This document shows positions 46,893-55,631 of a DNA stretch of 64,000 nucleotides, one piece after another. Source of the stretch: O2-02-FULL-42-9 sp038043025 (lineage in GTDB: Bacteria; Pseudomonadota; Gammaproteobacteria; UBA12402); assembly GCA_038043025.1 (NCBI GenBank), contig JBBTCW010000020.1:1-64000 (forward strand), written 5' to 3'. Positions within the stretch are counted from its first letter, which is position 1. Each line of letters starts with the position of its first letter. The position numbers and the translations under genes were made by a program. The notes under the pieces are model-generated. The model was not told the origin of the DNA and did not search any database. It saw nothing but the letters and a program-made list of their open reading frames with translations.

Positions 46893-47201
46893 ATGAATAT
46901 TTTTACTAACATCGTTGCCTGGCTATTTTCTGCGGGATTATTTATTAGTGGTGTTTTAATCATCCCACAAATCATTAAAATTTATCGAACAAAAACAGTC
47001 AGAAATTTATCTTTAATAACCTATATCGGTTTTGAATTTTTCCAGATCACATTCATATTACATGGTTACTTTTTTAATGACCTGCCCATACTGATCGGCA
47101 TGAGTTTTACGCTCATTTGCAATACTATTGTATTAGCACAAATTTTTTATTATAGGACAATTCAATCCTCGGCGGCTACATTTAACCAACGTCATGACTA
47201 A
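46893..47201 (+). CDS. SemiSWEET-type PQ-loop membrane protein, copy 2
   Basis: A 102-residue paralogue of the preceding gene. It has three helices and the PQ-loop IIPQIIKIYRTKTVRNLS, then SLITYIGFEFFQI. The two are translated from one message and could form a heterodimer, equivalent to a split SWEET transporter. The 3' end overlaps the convergent synthetase gene by about 20 bases. Confidence 0.85.
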   Translation: MNIFTNIVAWLFSAGLFISGVLIIPQIIKIYRTKTVRNLSLITYIGFEFFQITFILHGYFFNDLPILIGMSFTLICNTIVLAQIFYYRTIQSSAATFNQRHD

Positions 47202-50200
47202 CTATTTTGACCAACGTAAACTGTTCTGTAAATTCTCTAATAGTTGGATAATTAAAAATATCTTTTACTTGTGGCGAAATTAAAAAATATCGCGAAATTT
47301 CTATAATATACCGAAAGGCAACCAATGAATTACCGCCCAAATCAAAAAAATTATCATCTATCGCAACATGACTTTGATATAATAGTTTTGATAATATTTC
47401 ACAAAGTATTTTTTGCTCTGCCGTCATATGCTCGGTTTTCTCTCGATCCACTATCTCTTCACAAAATGTGGATAATGATTGTCTATCCACTTTGCCATGT
47501 TTAGTCATCGGCAATGCATCGAGCTGTACGAATCTATCGGGTATCATATAATAAGGCAAATACCGTCTTAAAAATAGTCTTAGGTTATGTGCGCTAAATA
47601 GCGTATTTCTCTTCAGCACTGTATAAGCAACCAATATATTTTCATCGCGCGGCGTACGCTGAATCACCACAACACAATCACTGATTTGTTGAGTTTTTAA
47701 GAGCGCGAACTCAACTTCAGCCGTCTCAATACGATAACCACGAATTTTAACTTGATTATCGATACGGCCAATAAATTCCAAATATCCCTCTTCATTCCAA
47801 CGCACTAAATCGCCTGTTTTATATAGTTTTGATTTGTTCATATCTGAAGAAAAAATATTATCGATAAATTTTTCAGCCGTTAATTGTGATGAATTAACAT
47901 ATCCCCGCGCTACGCCCAAACCGCCAATGTACAACTCGCCCATAGCTCCCAAAGGCGCTAACCGTCGAGAATTGTTCAAAACATATAATTCTGTTCCAGC
48001 AATGGGCTGACCAATCGGAGGATAATCAACCCATTGCCGAAGATCATCTGGCAACCTATATTCACTCACCACATGTGTTTCTGAAGGGCCATATTGATTC
48101 ATTAAGCGCACTTGCGAATACCGAATAAAAAACTGTTTAATGCTATCTGTTATTCTTAACGCCTCACCTGCTACTATAATATTCTCCAAATATTTTAGGC
48201 CAATCTGAAGATGCAGGACAGCATCTGCAAAATAACGCAACACACTCGTGGGTAGAAATAAATCCTGTATCCGTTCTTCATCGACATACTGAGCTAACGC
48301 TATCACATCATGCCGCAACTCTTCTGGAATAAGATAAAGTGTATGCCCAAAAGACAATGCATAAAATATTTCTTGCAAAGAAACATCAAAAGTAAACGCA
48401 GCAAATTGTGCAACACGGCGTGATAGAGACTTGCTGCTCGCTAACCGCAATAGCTGTTTATGTTGCCATATCGATAAATTAATTAACGTTCGATGTGCTA
48501 ATGCAATGCCCTTTGGCTCTCCTGTCGACCCTGATGTATAAATAATATAAGCTAAATCCTCAGATGTTATTTTAATTGACAAATTGTCGAGGGGTTGATC
48601 CGAAATCATCGTCGATTGATGATCTAAATTAATTCTCGAACAAAAAACATCCGATATCAAATAACTTTTTGTCAACAATAAAGTAACTGCCGCGTCCCTT
48701 AATATATGATGAACCACTGTAACGGGGCTCTCTAAATGAATCGATACATAGACAGCCCCCACCTTAGCAATGGCTAGCAGACAAACAATCACGTCTATGC
48801 TGCGCTCCATATAAACCGCGACCACCGCTTTTGGCATCACTCCTTGTGCTTTTATATAATGTGCCATCTGATTCGCGCGCTGATTCAACACCCGATAAGT
48901 CATCTCTGAATCTAAAAACGCTAATGCAGCTTGCTCGGGATGCTGATCAACAAAATTTTCAAAAAGATCAACAACGGTATTGCTACAATCTTTTCTTTTA
49001 TAGCCTTTACCCGCCAAACGAAGTAATACGCTTTCTTCGTCTGCATGCATCCACCTCAGCTGTTCAATAGTGGATGCGGGGTTTGATAAAACGCAAGTTA
49101 TTATAGTGATATAATTTTTTATCATTCGTGTAATAAATATGTCTAAAAATACATCCGTTTTATATTCTATTCTTCCGATAATTTCGTTGGATTTATCGTC
49201 CAACTCAAACAATAAATCAAATTTCGAAGTATCATTATGAACCCCACATTGACTAACCACCCAATTCTCATTGAGTTTAATTGCAGATGGTTCATAGATA
49301 AATGCGATCGAGAAAGGCAATAAATGTCTATCGGACTCAATCATTAATTTCTTTTTATGCAGCATATTTACAACATCCTGAAAAGGCAGACGTTGATGCA
49401 GATGGGCATCATACACTTCTCTTTTTACCTGCTGTAATAACGTTTGAAATGACAATACTGGATTTAAGATAAGGCGTAATATTACCGTATTTAAAAAATT
49501 ACCCATCATATTTTGAGTATCAAGATGATCGCGCCCCGATAATACTGTCCCTATCGCAAGATCATTGCAGTGAGTATAATGGTATAATAATGTATAAAAC
49601 GCGGATATCAAGATCGCAAATAAAGTCACGCCCTGCTGCTGCCCAAACTCTCTTAATTGATTTGTCATTTCTTCTGGCAACACCATATACTGCATGTGTC
49701 CCGCATGATTTGCCAATAAACATGTAGCCGCCTCTTTTTTAGATTCAATTTTTAAAAATGGCAGATCCTGCAATTTCGTTTCCCAATAACAAATATCTTT
49801 TTCTCTTGGATATAATTTCACTAATGCGCGATGAAATATGACATAATCCTTATATTGGCCTGGAGACGTCAGTTGTTTCCCTGCATGCAAATTTTGTAAC
49901 TCATTCAAAAATAGCTGAAACATACTCACCCCATCGGAAATACAATGATGGGCAACGACATAAAGACGATGGGTTTTGTCAGTCAACCGAACCCATAAAA
50001 AACGAATTAACGGCTCCTCACCATATTTAAAACATTTTTTCAAATCCTCTTGCGCCAATCGCAACGCAAGACATTCTGCATCACGAATATCTCTGTCTCT
50101 AAAATCATATCGGGGCAACTTGAAGGGTTGATAAGGCTCGAAATACTGATTGGGCGCTCCATTGTTCAACACAATTCGAGCACGTAAAATTTCGTGTCGC

Positions 50201-52218
50201 TCAACAATTTTGTTAAGGGAATCTTCAATATGATCAGCATTAATCGCTTCGTGGATGGTGAGATGAAAAGATTCATTATAGATAGGGGTCTCTGGAGCGA
50301 ACTGCTGATGCATCCAAATTAATGACTGAGAAGCCGACAAAGGAAAATATCGTTTAGCACTGCTTTGTTGCGACGCAACGGGAATAATACGCAAAATAGG
50401 CAATGATTTCTTTTCCAAAAATGCTGCCAATGCTCGGATCGTAGGATATCGATACAGGTGCTGCGTATTTAACTGCATGTCATATTGCCGCCCAAGTTTA
50501 TAGGCCATTTCAAGCGCCAATAGTGAATGCCCTCCCAGTTCAAAAAAATTGTCTTCAACCCCAATACCTGTAAGGTTCAATATCTCTTCCCATAAACTTG
50601 TCAACTCACGTTCGAGTTTGCTCTGCGGAGCACAGAATTTACCTCTCGAAACAAAGTCGAGTTTTGGCAAAGCACCTTTATCTATCTTCCCCGATGTGGT
50701 TAAAGGTAGTTTCTCTAAAAAAATAAATTTTGCGGGAATCATATAATCCGGAAGAAATTTTTTTAAATATAATTTAAGCCTATCCTCTCTAGCCATGCAG
50801 TCTTTAACTAAAACAATATACGCCACAATATATTTTTCATTTCTGGCAGAATCGAACGCCATCACTATGGATTGCGACACATCCGTATACTGTTGAACAT
50901 AATAGTTAATCTCATCTAATTCAATACGATACCCTCGAATTTTAATCTGATTATCCACGCGTCCTATAAACTCTAAATTACCATCCGGCAACTGCCGTAC
51001 CAAATCGCCTGTTTTATATAAACGCCCCGAGCCAAATGGATTCTTTATAAATTTTTCAGCCGTTAACTCCGGCTGATTTAAATATCCACGTGCCAAACCG
51101 GAGCCGCCGATATATAATTCCCCTATCTTACCGGGGCGAACTGGTCGGCCAAACGAATTTAAAACATAAGTGGCAGTACCCGCCAATGGTAATCCAATAG
51201 GAACACAACGAGATGTTTGTTTAAGATATTTAAATTCATATACTGTCGCATCAATGGTATTTTCAGTGGGGCCATAAACGTTATATATTCGTAATGGTAA
51301 AACAGATAATAACCGATGCGCAAGCTGTACCGGAAACATCTCTCCGCCAACTGTAATACGGGTTAAATTCCAACATTGATTAATACATTTTGTCGCTTCC
51401 AAGTAAGCTAGAAAATACGATAATAGAGATGGTAAAAAACCTAAAATCGTAATTTTATATAGAGAAATATTTTCGACAAGCAATGATATTAAATCCTGAT
51501 TGCTCTCATGGTCAACAACAACTATTTTCGCACCGCTTATTAAGGGCAACAAATATTCTTCAATGGACGCATCATATGCAGCCGAACGATAAAATAAAAA
51601 AACATCACTAGCATTAATTGCATAAATCGATTTTAAACACCGCAATTTATCCGATATACTGCCATGCTCAATCATCACCCCCTTGGGTTTACCTGTACTC
51701 CCTGATGTATAAATAACATATGCTAACGCATGCGGCGAAATCGTTACGTCAAGGTCTGTCGTTAATTCTTGACTAATTTTGCACCAAATTCTATCCAAAG
51801 ATATTGCCGTAATAGCGTTCTTCTCAAATCTACTCAAAAAACAATCTTGAGTAATTATCACATTGACTCCTGTATCCTTTAAAATATACTGAATACGCTC
51901 TTCTGGAAAATGAATATCAATTGGAACATAAGCACCACCGGCCTTTAAAATACCTAAAATAGTAATAATCATCTGTAAACTATTGCCCATAAAAATAGCA
52001 ATTAATTCTTCGCCTTTTATCCCCTGATTTCGCAAATAACGAGCCAACTGATTTGCTTGTTTATTAAGATCAAGATAAGTAATAGATTTGTTCTGAAATG
52101 TCACTGCAACAGAATAGGATTGACTCTTTACCAACTCCTCAAAATCGATAAGCAATCCACATAAGTTTTCATTTATGATTGGCGCACGTGCTAACTGCAC
52201 TTCACATCCTGTATTCAC
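47182..52218 (-). CDS. Two-module non-ribosomal peptide synthetase, A-T-C-A-T
   Basis: A 1678-residue enzyme starting at a GTG behind GAGGA. Domains in order: adenylation 1 (residues about 25-520; YTSGSTGKPKG near 173, SGKIDKG near 509), carrier 1 (FFELGGHSL near 561), condensation (AHHCISDG active site near 757), adenylation 2 (YTSGSTGEPKG near 1229, HGKVDRQSL near 1577), carrier 2 (FFDLGGNSL near 1628). Specificity residues by alignment to GrsA: module 1 gives D-A-E-G-I-V-V-I-D, which I cannot assign; module 2 gives D-V-Q-L-I-A-Q-V-V, one residue off the known proline code DVQLIAHVV. No thioesterase or reductase follows, so the product may leave as a cyclic dipeptide or be released by a separate enzyme. 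No phosphopantetheinyl transferase is in the window. Confidence 0.93.
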   Translation of the reverse strand: MNTGCEVQLARAPIINENLCGLLIDFEELVKSQSYSVAVTFQNKSITYLDLNKQANQLARYLRNQGIKGEELIAIFMGNSLQMIITILGILKAGGAYVPIDIHFPEERIQYILKDTGVNVIITQDCFLSRFEKNAITAISLDRIWCKISQELTTDLDVTISPHALAYVIYTSGSTGKPKGVMIEHGSISDKLRCLKSIYAINASDVFLFYRSAAYDASIEEYLLPLISGAKIVVVDHESNQDLISLLVENISLYKITILGFLPSLLSYFLAYLEATKCINQCWNLTRITVGGEMFPVQLAHRLLSVLPLRIYNVYGPTENTIDATVYEFKYLKQTSRCVPIGLPLAGTATYVLNSFGRPVRPGKIGELYIGGSGLARGYLNQPELTAEKFIKNPFGSGRLYKTGDLVRQLPDGNLEFIGRVDNQIKIRGYRIELDEINYYVQQYTDVSQSIVMAFDSARNEKYIVAYIVLVKDCMAREDRLKLYLKKFLPDYMIPAKFIFLEKLPLTTSGKIDKGALPKLDFVSRGKFCAPQSKLERELTSLWEEILNLTGIGVEDNFFELGGHSLLALEMAYKLGRQYDMQLNTQHLYRYPTIRALAAFLEKKSLPILRIIPVASQQSSAKRYFPLSASQSLIWMHQQFAPETPIYNESFHLTIHEAINADHIEDSLNKIVERHEILRARIVLNNGAPNQYFEPYQPFKLPRYDFRDRDIRDAECLALRLAQEDLKKCFKYGEEPLIRFLWVRLTDKTHRLYVVAHHCISDGVSMFQLFLNELQNLHAGKQLTSPGQYKDYVIFHRALVKLYPREKDICYWETKLQDLPFLKIESKKEAATCLLANHAGHMQYMVLPEEMTNQLREFGQQQGVTLFAILISAFYTLLYHYTHCNDLAIGTVLSGRDHLDTQNMMGNFLNTVILRLILNPVLSFQTLLQQVKREVYDAHLHQRLPFQDVVNMLHKKKLMIESDRHLLPFSIAFIYEPSAIKLNENWVVSQCGVHNDTSKFDLLFELDDKSNEIIGRIEYKTDVFLDIFITRMIKNYITIITCVLSNPASTIEQLRWMHADEESVLLRLAGKGYKRKDCSNTVVDLFENFVDQHPEQAALAFLDSEMTYRVLNQRANQMAHYIKAQGVMPKAVVAVYMERSIDVIVCLLAIAKVGAVYVSIHLESPVTVVHHILRDAAVTLLLTKSYLISDVFCSRINLDHQSTMISDQPLDNLSIKITSEDLAYIIYTSGSTGEPKGIALAHRTLINLSIWQHKQLLRLASSKSLSRRVAQFAAFTFDVSLQEIFYALSFGHTLYLIPEELRHDVIALAQYVDEERIQDLFLPTSVLRYFADAVLHLQIGLKYLENIIVAGEALRITDSIKQFFIRYSQVRLMNQYGPSETHVVSEYRLPDDLRQWVDYPPIGQPIAGTELYVLNNSRRLAPLGAMGELYIGGLGVARGYVNSSQLTAEKFIDNIFSSDMNKSKLYKTGDLVRWNEEGYLEFIGRIDNQVKIRGYRIETAEVEFALLKTQQISDCVVVIQRTPRDENILVAYTVLKRNTLFSAHNLRLFLRRYLPYYMIPDRFVQLDALPMTKHGKVDRQSLSTFCEEIVDREKTEHMTAEQKILCEILSKLLYQSHVAIDDNFFDLGGNSLVAFRYIIEISRYFLISPQVKDIFNYPTIREFTEQFTLVKIVSHDVG

Positions 52219-52454
52219 AATACTTGGATCCTCGCAAGTAATAATAACAAAGAAATTTAACCATGGCCGGCTGATTGAAAATTGACCGCGCTAATGCCCT
52301 GATAACTAACAACACAAATTCGCAGCATTGTATCATTATAAGAACTTATTAGAAAATGGTTACTGCGGCTGACGTTTCCAAAATATTTGACACCCAATGT
52401 AAAAAGTGAGTAGAATAAACTCATAGCATGCTTCATAATGCCCTTAAGAAAAAC

Positions 52455-52577
52455 ATGGAGATTTACGTGCCGCAAGTTAAAGCTATTTTTAGATACTTAA
52501 CAAACCGGCATAATCAGAAACAATTTAAACAATCACAACGCCTCCCAGAAAATACGATCAAGGAGATAATGACATGA
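52455..52577 (+). CDS. Small ORF translationally coupled to the second kinase
   Basis: An open frame of 40 codons, MEIYVPQVKAIFRYLTNRHN and so on, ending EIMT. Its stop overlaps the kinase ATG as ATGA, and a Shine-Dalgarno-like AAGGAGA (52560-52566) falls inside it before the overlap. The start has only a weak site (AAGAAAAAC). It could be a leader peptide, a coupled regulator or signal peptide, or chance. The 236 bases before it, upstream of the synthetase start, show no other feature. Confidence 0.4.
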   Translation: MEIYVPQVKAIFRYLTNRHNQKQFKQSQRLPENTIKEIMT

Positions 52578-54214
52578 TAAAGCTTGTGTTAGGCGCGAGT
52601 ATAATTATTAATATTTTGTTTTTTATCCTATGGATTCGAAAAACAAAAACTCATCATAGCAGCACTAGCGCGCTTTCAGCCGATCTTATCTTAGCACAAT
52701 TACCGGGACATATTTACTGGAAAGATAAAAATGGAATAATGCTCGGCTGCAATGAGCAAAACTGGAAAGACTGGGGATTTAAATCACTTTCAGAATTTAT
52801 TGGTAAAACGGATTATGAAATCTTTCCGAAAGAGCAAGCGGATGCGTTACGAGCCAATGACAACTTAGTCGTGCAAACCCAGAAAGCCCTTGTGGCAGAA
52901 GAGTCCGGTCTGGCAGCAGATGGTTCTATCATGCTCATGCTATCACACAAAATTCCCTTAAGAGATCACCAAAATAAAATAATTGGCATTTTAGGCACTT
53001 CTATTGAGATCACCAAAATTAAAGAAGCAGAGATTGCTCGTTTAGAATTATTAGAAAATATTATTGCAGTAACGCCAAATAATGTGTATTGGATGGACAA
53101 CAACCTGGTGACACTGGGGTATAATGATAATGTTGCAACATTTTTAGGATTAAAAAATAAAAAAGATGCGATTGGTCTAACGTATGATGACTTAGCTATA
53201 GTGTGTGATTGGAGAAAAAATGAAACTGAAACTTTTAAAAATGCCAGTTTAAAAGTCATTGAAACGGGAAATCCAATATTAAATGTTGAAGAACCCTTTG
53301 CTCCTGAGGTAGACGGCAACAATGGATATTTCCTCACAAGTCGTGTGCCTATAAAAGACAAAAATAACAATACGATCGGAGTCGTTGGCATCTCCGTCGA
53401 CATCACCGAGCGAAAAAAAATGGAAGCCCAACTCCTCGACGCTGCTGTCAAAGAAAAACAACAAGAAGAAAAAATTCGCGTCATGGAAATATTTGCTGCC
53501 GGAATCGCGCATGAGTTGCGAACGTCACTCACCGCAATGATTTCGGCCGCGAGCGGCATTACCAATTTTCTGCCACGCTTAGTCGAAGTTTATAATATGG
53601 CTGAAAAGGCAGGCATGGAGATTCCACTCATTCGACCCTCCCATCTCAACGTTTTAAAAGATACGGCAGAACATATTATACATGAGGGGGATTATCTCCA
53701 ATCCGTTCTCACCATGATGCTGTCTGCCGTGCACAACACAAAAATCAACACTGAAAATTTTGCGACTTTATCTATGATCGATTGCATTAAAGAATCGTTA
53801 AAGATCTATCCTTTCCGCACGCCTGAAGAAAAAGCCGCTATTCACTTTGATGAGAAAAATGATTTTCAGTTCTATGGCGATGAAAAATTCACGCTCAATA
53901 TCCTATTTAATCTGACTAAAAACGCCTTATATTTTATTGCCAAAGCAGAAAAAGGCGAAATTACCATTTGGTTAGAAAACAAAAAAAGCGTCAATGAATT
54001 ACATTTTAAAGACACCGGCGCGGGCATTGCTGTCGCTGATCTTCCGCATATCTTTGAAGAATTTTTTTCACGCCGAGACAATGGCACCGGCTTAGGTCTT
54101 GCATTCACCACTCGCGTCATGGAAGCATTTGGCGGTAAGATTACCTGTGATTCAATTGAAGGTGAATTTACGCACTTTACACTAACATTTCCGGTTTTGG
54201 GAACGAATCAATAA
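52574..54214 (+). CDS. PAS-domain histidine kinase, second copy, membrane anchored
   Basis: A 546-residue kinase. An N-terminal membrane helix (VLGASIIINILFFILWI, residues 4-20) is followed by two PAS domains (about 30-150 and 155-280; each ends with a D/E-I-T-E/K pattern such as ISVDITERKKMEAQ), a coiled-coil linker, the His box FAAGIAHELRTSLTAM near residue 313 and a HATPase with NLTKNALYFI, DTGAGI and GTGLGLAF. The last 250 residues align over their whole length with the kinase at 45368. The stop is directly beside the convergent LRR gene stop. Partner and ligand are unknown. Confidence 0.9.
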   Translation: MIKLVLGASIIINILFFILWIRKTKTHHSSTSALSADLILAQLPGHIYWKDKNGIMLGCNEQNWKDWGFKSLSEFIGKTDYEIFPKEQADALRANDNLVVQTQKALVAEESGLAADGSIMLMLSHKIPLRDHQNKIIGILGTSIEITKIKEAEIARLELLENIIAVTPNNVYWMDNNLVTLGYNDNVATFLGLKNKKDAIGLTYDDLAIVCDWRKNETETFKNASLKVIETGNPILNVEEPFAPEVDGNNGYFLTSRVPIKDKNNNTIGVVGISVDITERKKMEAQLLDAAVKEKQQEEKIRVMEIFAAGIAHELRTSLTAMISAASGITNFLPRLVEVYNMAEKAGMEIPLIRPSHLNVLKDTAEHIIHEGDYLQSVLTMMLSAVHNTKINTENFATLSMIDCIKESLKIYPFRTPEEKAAIHFDEKNDFQFYGDEKFTLNILFNLTKNALYFIAKAEKGEITIWLENKKSVNELHFKDTGAGIAVADLPHIFEEFFSRRDNGTGLGLAFTTRVMEAFGGKITCDSIEGEFTHFTLTFPVLGTNQ

Positions 54215-55114
54215 TCACCTTGGCACCGCGCGGCTAGCCCGCATATCCTCAAGAAATTTTGGCGCCGCCCACTCTATTTTTTGAGGTGTCCTCCAACGAG
54301 ACGCGCCACGCATTGAAACCGGCGTTGTTTCTACCGCACTTGTTGCATCAGAGTCTGGCGTGCCGGCAGCAGCCCGCCTAACATCCAAACCCTCTAAAAT
54401 ATCAACTGTGCCTGTTTTTTTTGGCCACCGCGTTCGCAATGAACATATTTTCGCTGCAGTTGAAAATAATATTAAGGGTGACTTTTCTCCTAATCGCGAT
54501 TCCAATGACGCATCACTCTGCGGAATATTACTAATAAAAAAGATAGGTAATGGATTTTGCCTAAATGCCGCCAATAATTTATCAAGCGCTGTAGCAGAAA
54601 ATTCCTTCGCGTCAACCTTCACACCTGATAATTTATTCTCTTCAATCAACTCACACAACGCATCAATGCCTTCATCACCAATCTGGCAGCCAGACAGATA
54701 CAATGCAACCTGTCCGAGTCGTTGAGGCAACGCAGAGGCTAAACATTTCATCCCTTCTGAACCGATCACATTACCCGATAACCTAAGCTCACTTAAATAA
54801 ACAGATTCTTTTAATAATGCCATTAAATTCTCTGCGCACGCAGGTGTCAATTGGTTGCGCGATAAATTTAACCTTTCTAGTCGTGGCACGCTCTCTGTAA
54901 AAGCAACCAACAAAAATTCTAGACCCTCATTCGTAATTTCATTGTCCGATAAATCCAATGATCGCAAGTCACAATACTCTGACTTCATGGCTGCAGCCAA
55001 CGCGACAATATCCCCGTCAACTAATTTGATACGGTGATGTGGGGGATAAGCTTGCTTATAATGCAAAATTTTACCGGAAGCGATTTCATCAAGAACTAAT
55101 GTTGGGATAGGCAT
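54215..55114 (-). CDS. Leucine-rich-repeat protein, ribonuclease-inhibitor type
   Basis: A 299-residue protein without a signal peptide. About four LRR units of 28 residues occur between residues 45 and 165, for example LRSLDLSDNEITNEGLEFLL, LERLNLSRNQLTPACAENLM and LSELRLSGNVIGSEGMKCLA. This is the ribonuclease-inhibitor subtype, common in eukaryotes and in secreted effectors of intracellular bacteria. The C-terminal 100 residues are polar with RWRTPQKIEWAAP and may be a translocation tail. No PmrA-type box precedes it. Effector status is inference from domain type. Confidence 0.85.
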   Translation of the reverse strand: MPIPTLVLDEIASGKILHYKQAYPPHHRIKLVDGDIVALAAAMKSEYCDLRSLDLSDNEITNEGLEFLLVAFTESVPRLERLNLSRNQLTPACAENLMALLKESVYLSELRLSGNVIGSEGMKCLASALPQRLGQVALYLSGCQIGDEGIDALCELIEENKLSGVKVDAKEFSATALDKLLAAFRQNPLPIFFISNIPQSDASLESRLGEKSPLILFSTAAKICSLRTRWPKKTGTVDILEGLDVRRAAAGTPDSDATSAVETTPVSMRGASRWRTPQKIEWAAPKFLEDMRASRAVPR

Positions 55115-55193
55115 GTTTTTATTCTCGTATTGTTAGTAATCAAGCGCTTTAAACGCGAGTTCCGGATAAGCCGTTTTCTCGAATGAAGAACGT

Positions 55194-55496
55194 TTAACCA
55201 CGACGTTTAATTTCATCATACATCGCATCAGGGGCAAAATCGATCTCGCCCGGCCAAGTGACTGCACCATATTCAAGATAGACCTGATTAAAAAGGGAAA
55301 CCTCTTTCAACGCAGCAAAAACACCAGCCCGCGGACTCATGACGTACTTTGAAAGGTCAAAGATACCACAGGTGCCATCAATAAACTCAACCTCCAGTCT
55401 ATAATGATCAAGAGGCTTTACGCGCGTGAGTCGCCAAGGAACCGTACAAACTATTTCAGGGGTGATATTTTTTTCGGGGTTTGATTCTGTTCGCAT
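55194..55496 (-). CDS. DUF2442 protein
   Basis: A 100-residue protein. The pattern VEFIDGTCGIFDLSKYV, then LFNQVYLEYGAVTWPGEIDFAPDAMYDEI, is the DUF2442 core (here quoted in short pieces). The family is often paired with DUF4160, encoded in the overlapping frame upstream and decayed here; the pair has been proposed as toxin-antitoxin-like. I use ATG 55496; an alternative begins at 55505. Confidence 0.8.
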   Translation of the reverse strand: MRTESNPEKNITPEIVCTVPWRLTRVKPLDHYRLEVEFIDGTCGIFDLSKYVMSPRAGVFAALKEVSLFNQVYLEYGAVTWPGEIDFAPDAMYDEIKRRG

Positions 55497-55624
55497 AATT
55501 TCCAATCCTCCAATAATTCAGCGCGATGTTCAGAAGCCCATTCCAATACTAATGCTAAAGCTCTACGGGGCATGCTGCCTTGAACAATATTAAGTGTACA
55601 AATATCAATGAGCACTTCATATTC
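55451..55624 (-). pseudogene. DUF4160 remnant, 5' truncated
   Basis: The frame encodes EYEVLIDICTLNIVQGSM, then PRRALALVLEWASEHRAELL, the C-terminal half of DUF4160 proteins. The start and first half are missing: an in-frame stop at 55625 and the 3' end of the ATPase gene lie where they should be. The downstream half still overlaps the DUF2442 gene as in intact pairs. It is too short for a simple ORF search to flag. Confidence 0.7.
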
Positions 55625-55631
55625 TTACGCA

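Noticed and set aside
52431..52448. Possible PmrA-type box before the second kinase (CTTAAG at 52443)
   Set aside because: The upstream half-site is not CTTAA and the spacing is not 5 bases; no -10 follows at the right distance.
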